A DNA stretch of 64,000 nt, from positions 930,001 to 994,000 of the forward strand of contig NZ_CP123897.1 of the NCBI RefSeq assembly GCF_029910655.1, written 5' to 3'. The position numbers were made by a program, and so were the translations under genes. Source of the stretch: Methylomonas sp. UP202. GTDB taxonomy: Bacteria; Pseudomonadota; Gammaproteobacteria; Methylococcales; Methylomonadaceae. Shown here one piece after another: positions 60,275 to 64,000 of the stretch. Position 1 is the first letter of the stretch, and the number at the start of each line of letters is the position of its first letter. The notes beneath the pieces are model-generated. The model was not told the origin of the DNA. It did no database searches and saw nothing but the letters and a program-made list of their open reading frames with translations.

Positions 60275-60537
60275 TCAAACCCGAACAACTGCAAGAAATC
60301 GCCGGTAAAATTGGCAGCGAAGTCCTTAACGAAACGGTCGTCGGTATGCTACGCGAAGCCTATACCGACATCCATTTCACCTATTGCATGGACGACGACA
60401 TTCCCAATAACGAACCTGTGCTCGAGGGGCGGGGTTTTAATTTGTATCTGGTGGATGGCCGTGAACACTGTTTATGCCTGACCCGCGACTACGATCATGC
60501 CACCGGCATCGTGATTGCCGAAGTCATCGAGGATTGA
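60271..60537 (+). CDS. Small nif-associated protein (DUF6129-like)
   Basis: 88 residues from ATG 60271 that overlaps the previous stop as ATGA. A helical N-terminus (PEQLQEIAGKIGSEVLNETV) is followed by an acidic strand-rich part with HFTYCMDDDIPNNEPV. It matches, from memory, small proteins called DUF6129 in nif clusters; I cannot check this. No cofactor motif beyond two single Cys residues. It is probably cytoplasmic and co-expressed with nitrogenase; the role is unknown. Confidence 0.75.
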   Translation: MIKPEQLQEIAGKIGSEVLNETVVGMLREAYTDIHFTYCMDDDIPNNEPVLEGRGFNLYLVDGREHCLCLTRDYDHATGIVIAEVIED

Positions 60538-60544
60538 GTGCGGC

Positions 60545-61309
60545 ATGGCGGAATCAGACGCTCCCGACTCTACACCGATAGGTGACTGCAGTATCTGTCC
60601 CTTCCGCGGCAAAACGCTATTGATGGGGCGTTGCATGCCTGGCGACACTTGTGTGTTCGTCGATAGCGGCCGCCAAATCGACCGGTTTTTCCGGGTCAAT
60701 CCAGCCTACGCCACGCACTATTTGAACGATAAATTCTGGGAGCGGCGAGCAATCGCGGTACGCTATGCCCCGCAGAAAGCCTTGCAGGCGTTGATACACG
60801 ACGAGGATGAGGTCGTGCGGCGGGCGGTCGCCTTCCGCTTGCCGGCTCAGCAGTTGCAGAGCTGGATAGACGACCCGGATCGGGAGGTGCGGATGACGGT
60901 TGCCGACCGCATCGACCTCGAACATCTCGAGTTATTGGCGAACGATCCGGATTATATCGTTCGCTTGACCGTCGCGAAGCGTTTGCCGCCCGGCCGCTTG
61001 TTCCGCTTTATCAAGGATGAGGATTTGCAGGTGCGCAAGCGGGTCGCCGAACGTTTGCCGGAAGTTAGCTTGGGACTGATGGCCGAGGATCCAGCGTCCG
61101 ATGTGCGGCGCATCGTCGTCGAGCGCATGCCGGCCGACGATGCCGCGACGATGTTGCAAGACCCGGACTGGGTGGTGCGCTATACTGCGGCTGCCAAGGT
61201 CGATCCCGCCCGTTTGACGGTACTCGCGGACGACCCGGAACCCGATGTGCGAGAATTGGTACATCAACGCTTGAATTCCACTAACAGCCCCAAAGCCGAA
61301 CATGACTGA
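60545..61309 (+). CDS. [4Fe-4S] leucine-rich-repeat-variant (LRV) protein
   Basis: 254 residues from ATG 60545. An N-terminal cluster site has Cys15, Cys18, Cys30 and Cys36 (CSICPFRG, GRCMPGDTC). The rest is about seven LRV repeats of 24 residues, each like LARDPDxxVRxxVAxRL (for example LANDPDYIVRLTVAKRLP). A protein of this design with a known structure comes from the Azotobacter nif region; its role is still open. It overlaps the next gene by 8 bases, so expression is coupled. Confidence 0.88.
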   Translation: MAESDAPDSTPIGDCSICPFRGKTLLMGRCMPGDTCVFVDSGRQIDRFFRVNPAYATHYLNDKFWERRAIAVRYAPQKALQALIHDEDEVVRRAVAFRLPAQQLQSWIDDPDREVRMTVADRIDLEHLELLANDPDYIVRLTVAKRLPPGRLFRFIKDEDLQVRKRVAERLPEVSLGLMAEDPASDVRRIVVERMPADDAATMLQDPDWVVRYTAAAKVDPARLTVLADDPEPDVRELVHQRLNSTNSPKAEHD

Positions 61310-62264
61310 AGCCCGACTCGCGATTGCCGGACAAGACATTGCCGAATGCTGTAAAAAAATCATCCCTGGTCAAACCGACGAACTGTTGCAAAACAAGCTG
61401 CAACAACTGATTTCAGATTTCCCGCTCCGCCTGGCCATGATAGGCGACGAGTGGTACAAGCTTGGCGGTGTCGTCGACATGAACGGCACCCGGATCGCCA
61501 ACGACATCACCGAATGGGTGGAGAGATCCTATATCGAGTGCGGGCAGAATCTGCAGACACTGATCGAATATGCGCTTGAACAAAAGCTGATCGCCACCAA
61601 ACAGACCGGTAAAACGCTGTATTTTGTCGTGCAGACCGGCGATAGGGCAGAAGACTTTACGCTGATCGAAATCGATAAGACTCACGAAGTTTCGGATAGG
61701 ATGTTGGTTGACGAAGCCAATCCGCCGGACGATTTGGAAGAGTTTATCGATCCGATTCATCCGTTTTGCATCGAGAGCTTCGGTTTCGGCCATTCGCGCT
61801 ACGCTTATCGGCGCAAAACCGACGTGGCGTTGTTCATGGGCGTGATAGACGAGCGCCATCCCGGAGAGCACTCGGTGCGCCGCTTCATGGACGATTGGAA
61901 TCGCAGCAGCGCCGGGCAGGTGGCTCGAATGTCGGAAGACTGGATCATTCGACCCTATTCGCATACCGGGCGTTTCGGGGAGCAAATCGTTAACGTCGAG
62001 TTGGTCAATACCCACAAACATCATCTGCCGCATCTGGAAGATTTCGCCGGTAAGAAAGGTAGCGCTCTCAGCAATGTGCTGACCCGCTTCGACCGGCAGG
62101 CCGGCCATCCGTTCGCCTGGTTTTTCTACATGTTGAAAGGCCGCTTGGTATCAACCCATATTGCCGAATCGGTATTTCGCGATATTTCCGGCGATTTTGC
62201 CTACTTGCCCAAGCGCGACGAAGCGGTGTTGCGCGATTGGATTGCCACGCCCTATAACGTGTAA
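61302..62264 (+). CDS. Nif-cluster protein of unknown function, 320 residues
   Basis: 320 residues, soluble, overlapping the LRV gene by 8 bases. It begins with helical MTEARLAIAGQDIAECCKKI, with a Cys pair, then ISDFPLRLAMIGDEWYKLGG. Later parts are strand-rich, with many His, Trp and acidic residues (HPFCIESFGFGHSRYAYRR, NTHKHHLPHLEDF) that could hold metal. No family recognised. It is the last gene of the nif group and its place suggests a role in nitrogenase maturation or protection, by position only. Confidence 0.7.
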   Translation: MTEARLAIAGQDIAECCKKIIPGQTDELLQNKLQQLISDFPLRLAMIGDEWYKLGGVVDMNGTRIANDITEWVERSYIECGQNLQTLIEYALEQKLIATKQTGKTLYFVVQTGDRAEDFTLIEIDKTHEVSDRMLVDEANPPDDLEEFIDPIHPFCIESFGFGHSRYAYRRKTDVALFMGVIDERHPGEHSVRRFMDDWNRSSAGQVARMSEDWIIRPYSHTGRFGEQIVNVELVNTHKHHLPHLEDFAGKKGSALSNVLTRFDRQAGHPFAWFFYMLKGRLVSTHIAESVFRDISGDFAYLPKRDEAVLRDWIATPYNV

Positions 62265-62407
62265 CGCAAGCGCCGTCGTCTCCGGGCTACGCGGTTAACT
62301 TGGGCCGTGCAGCCCTGCGGGAAGGGTGTTACAGGTATTTGAGATGAGGACTTGGCCGGCGACATCGGTCATGGGATCGAGGTCGGCCAGAGTATGGCTA
62401 ACAAGAA

Positions 62408-62588
62408 AATCTCCCGCCTGCGCCGTCTGATACTTTCGTCCTTGAACCGGAGGTTCAAGTGGAAACCAAATCCAGTCAATCAGGCTTCCTGAGTGAACAG
62501 GCATGCACACCATGACGGGTAAAAAGCTTCCGGGGCAAATGCAGGTTCAGGAAACACCCAGTACTGCTCGAACGCCGCAGGAGATAGG
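62408..62588 (-). ncRNA. ssrS: 6S RNA
   Basis: About 181 bases read on the minus strand just after zapA, the usual 6S position in gammaproteobacteria. The closing stem pairs TCTCCTGCGGCG near the 5' end with CGGCGCAGGCGGGAGA near the 3' end. The 3' side carries CTTGAACCTCCGGTTCAAG, the counterpart of the E. coli CTTGAACC...GGTTCAAG hairpin, and a GTGCATGCC segment as in E. coli GAGCATGCTC. 6S RNA mimics an open promoter and binds sigma-70 RNA polymerase in stationary phase. The ends are set by the stem and may be off by several bases. The usual next gene, ygfA, is replaced by the nif cluster. Confidence 0.85.
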
Positions 62589-62594
62589 GTCACT

Positions 62595-62621
62595 ATTCTA
62601 AACGAATTAAGGGGTTTCCAA
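62595..62621 (-). promoter_or_regulatory. Probable sigma-70 promoter of 6S RNA
   Basis: On the minus strand TAGAAT (62600-62595) is a good -10 box seven bases before the predicted start. TTGGAA (62621-62616) is a possible -35 with a short 15-base spacer, lying within the last codons of zapA. Confidence 0.5.
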
Positions 62622-62903
62622 AACGTTTTCTATTTTGCGGCGTAAATCCGCCAATCGGCCGGCCATATCCGGGCTGGAGCTTGCGGCCTTATTGCCGGAT
62701 GCCAAGTCGTGGGCAAGATTCAATGCCGCCAAGACCGCGATTCGATCAGCGCCGGTGACTTTGCCGGTATCGCGGATTTTGCGCATTTGCCGATCCAGTT
62801 CGCGGGCGGAATCGATCAGCGTGTCTTTTTCCTCGGCGGCGCAAGCGATTTTGTATTCCTTGCCCAAGATGTTTAACGATACGGCTTGCATCGTTTTACT
62901 CAT
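62607..62903 (-). CDS. zapA: Cell division protein ZapA
   Basis: 98 residues. ZapA bundles FtsZ filaments at the division ring. The opening QAVSLNILGKEYKIACAAEE and LIDSARELDRQMRKIRD fit the family; a coiled C-terminal helix completes the dimer-of-dimers. Its ATG overlaps the stop of the ZapB-like gene (ATGA). Followed by the 6S RNA gene. Confidence 0.93.
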   Translation of the reverse strand: MSKTMQAVSLNILGKEYKIACAAEEKDTLIDSARELDRQMRKIRDTGKVTGADRIAVLAALNLAHDLASGNKAASSSPDMAGRLADLRRKIENVLETP

Positions 62904-63127
62904 GAATCGTGCTCCATCGCCTTCAAGCGGGCGATCATCGCCTCGACGCGAGCTTTGGCCAACGTGGTTTTTTCGAGTAGTCTGGCTTTTTCCTTGACCA
63001 GGGCATCCTGTTTAATTTTCAAAGACTTATTTTCGTTTTTGACTTGGTTGTATTGTGCTATCAGCGCATCCAGCTTGGCTTCCAACGCTTCGAGCTCGGT
63101 AGTTGGGTCTTTTTCGCTTTGAGACAT
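62900..63127 (-). CDS. ZapB-like coiled-coil protein
   Basis: 75 residues, one long coiled coil (LEALEAKLDALIAQYNQVKNE). Proteins of this kind lie directly upstream of zapA in many gammaproteobacteria and are annotated as TIGR02449 or ZapB-like. A partner of ZapA at the division site is likely. The four-base overlap with zapA supports co-translation. Divergent from ygfB. Confidence 0.82.
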   Translation of the reverse strand: MSQSEKDPTTELEALEAKLDALIAQYNQVKNENKSLKIKQDALVKEKARLLEKTTLAKARVEAMIARLKAMEHDS

Positions 63128-63234
63128 AGCACGGAGAGGAGTTGAACCGATAAGGCGGTATAATCGTCGGGATTTCTTAACAATGTTAGCATAAGCCTCG
63201 TGATTAAACAGCCTATCCAGGCGCCAAGAGCCAG

Positions 63235-63762
63235 ATGACTTATCAAACCTTAAATGCCATTTTGGAGCAACACGATGCCGATATGGGCGGCGCCGAAGCG
63301 CACGGTATCGCTACCGGTATGTTGTGTGTCGAAACCCGCGCGGACTTTGGCAATTGGTTGCACGAGCTCTTCGACGAAGACCTCGAATTGATCGACGAAG
63401 ACCGCGAGTTTTTGGCGGGTTTGTTCGAAAAGACCCGGCAACTCCTGGAAAATCAGGATCAGAGTTTCGAGTTCGACTTGCTGATGCCCGACGAAGCCGA
63501 ACCGCTCGACGAACAAGTCGAGGCATTGCGTTGCTGGTGCCAAGGCTTTTTGTTCGGGGTCGGCTACGCCAAAACCGACGCGGACTGGCCCGGCGATACC
63601 GCCGAAGTGATGCGCGACATGATAGAACTGACCAAAATCGACAGCGATGTCGGTGGCGAAGACGACGAAAGCGCATTGACCGAAATCCGCGAATACGTGC
63701 GTGCCTCGGTGTTTACGGTTCGCGACCAATTCGCCGGCGACGGCGATCAACAAAGGCATTGA
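63235..63762 (+). CDS. ygfB: YgfB/UPF0149 family protein
   Basis: 175 residues, acidic and helical. It begins TYQTLNAILEQHDADMGGAEAHG, with the conserved AHG and later GMLCVE. It contains LRCWCQGFLFGVG, the family core. The role is not settled; in Pseudomonas a homologue affects gene expression. The order zapA (divergent) - ygfB - pepP is kept as in E. coli. Confidence 0.92.
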   Translation: MTYQTLNAILEQHDADMGGAEAHGIATGMLCVETRADFGNWLHELFDEDLELIDEDREFLAGLFEKTRQLLENQDQSFEFDLLMPDEAEPLDEQVEALRCWCQGFLFGVGYAKTDADWPGDTAEVMRDMIELTKIDSDVGGEDDESALTEIREYVRASVFTVRDQFAGDGDQQRH

Positions 63763-63772
63763 TCTTTTTCTC

Positions 63773-64000
63773 ATGAAACAAAGCGAATTCAAGAAGCGCC
63801 GGTCGGCGTTAATGAAACAAATCGGCAAGGGCAATATCGCGATTATCGCCAGCGCGCCGCAGCGCACCCGTAACCGAGATGTGCATTACCCGTTTCGGCA
63901 GGATAGCGATTTTTACTATCTGACCGGTTTCAACGAAGCCGAATCGATGGCGGTGTTCATTCCAGGTCGTGAGAAGGGCGAATACATACTGTTTTGCCGC
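63773..64000 (+). CDS. pepP: Xaa-Pro aminopeptidase PepP (3' end outside window)
   Basis: The first 76 residues are visible; the frame is open at the window edge. PepP removes an N-terminal residue before proline. The visible part belongs to the N-terminal AMP_N domain: FKKRRSALMKQIGKGNIAII, RNRDVHYPFRQDSDFYYLTG and FNEAE are family blocks. The metal-binding pita-bread domain lies beyond the edge. It follows ygfB by 10 bases. Confidence 0.92.
   Translation, partial: MKQSEFKKRRSALMKQIGKGNIAIIASAPQRTRNRDVHYPFRQDSDFYYLTGFNEAESMAVFIPGREKGEYILFCR

Overview
The window looks like chromosome of a GC-rich gammaproteobacterium that fixes nitrogen, most likely a methanotroph of the Methylomonas/Methylococcales type. 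That assignment is an inference. It rests on a nifHDKT cluster with a sigma-54/NifA promoter, PEP-CTERM-type surface proteins, an aerobic cobalamin-finishing cluster, and the gammaproteobacterial order zapA / ygfB / pepP with a 6S RNA gene downstream of zapA. No methane oxidation gene is in the window.

Layout. 1-3.5 kb: a HisKA_2 sensor kinase (cut by the window edge) and a response regulator with GGDEF and EAL domains. 3.5-6.6 kb: nested palindromic repeats and small exported or unknown proteins, one with a PEP-CTERM-like tail. 6.7-9.7 kb: the ABC-F ATPase YheS, a membrane protein and a universal stress protein. 9.7-14.7 kb: late cobalamin genes cobU, cobT, cobS, bluB and cobQ, with a cold-shock/TM2 gene between cobT and cobS. 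14.7-22.6 kb: a 1542-residue sensor with two solute-binding domains, PAS, GGDEF and EAL; a TPR protein; a CYTH protein; iron superoxide dismutase; and an HD-GYP phosphodiesterase. With the first locus this makes three c-di-GMP proteins in 23 kb. 22.8-26.2 kb: a same-strand set (Asp-box propeller lipoprotein, CopC-like protein, lipoprotein, HupE/UreJ-like membrane protein) that suggests metal, probably copper, handling.

26.2-32.6 kb is an accessory island: an inverted-repeat scar, an RHS gene apparently missing its 5' end but keeping a C39-like peptidase domain and a DUF4329-like tip, a candidate immunity gene, and a decayed RHS core fragment. 32.6-41.4 kb: a two-component system, a YfaP-YfaT fusion with YfaA, an adaptor plus ABC ATPase without a permease, and an HAF-repeat surface protein. 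41.5-49.3 kb: a glycogen-linked block. GlgX diverges from a DUF4912 protein and a GH57 branching enzyme, followed by an exonuclease/phosphatase-fold protein with two CBM21-like modules and a phospholipase D-fold protein. 49.4-54.5 kb: glnE, a PAS chemoreceptor-like protein and a frameshifted pseudogene.

54.7-62.3 kb is the nif cluster: NifA site, sigma-54 promoter, nifH, nifD, nifK, nifT, ferredoxin, a NifY/NafY-like protein, a small DUF6129-like protein, an FeS/LRV protein and a 320-residue protein of unknown role. nifE, nifN and nifX do not follow. The nif genes end at the 6S RNA gene (ssrS), then zapA, a ZapB-like gene, ygfB and the start of pepP. glnE sits 2.6 kb from nifH, so ammonium-assimilation control and nitrogen fixation are physically close. 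No tRNA, rRNA, CRISPR array or complete transposase gene was seen.
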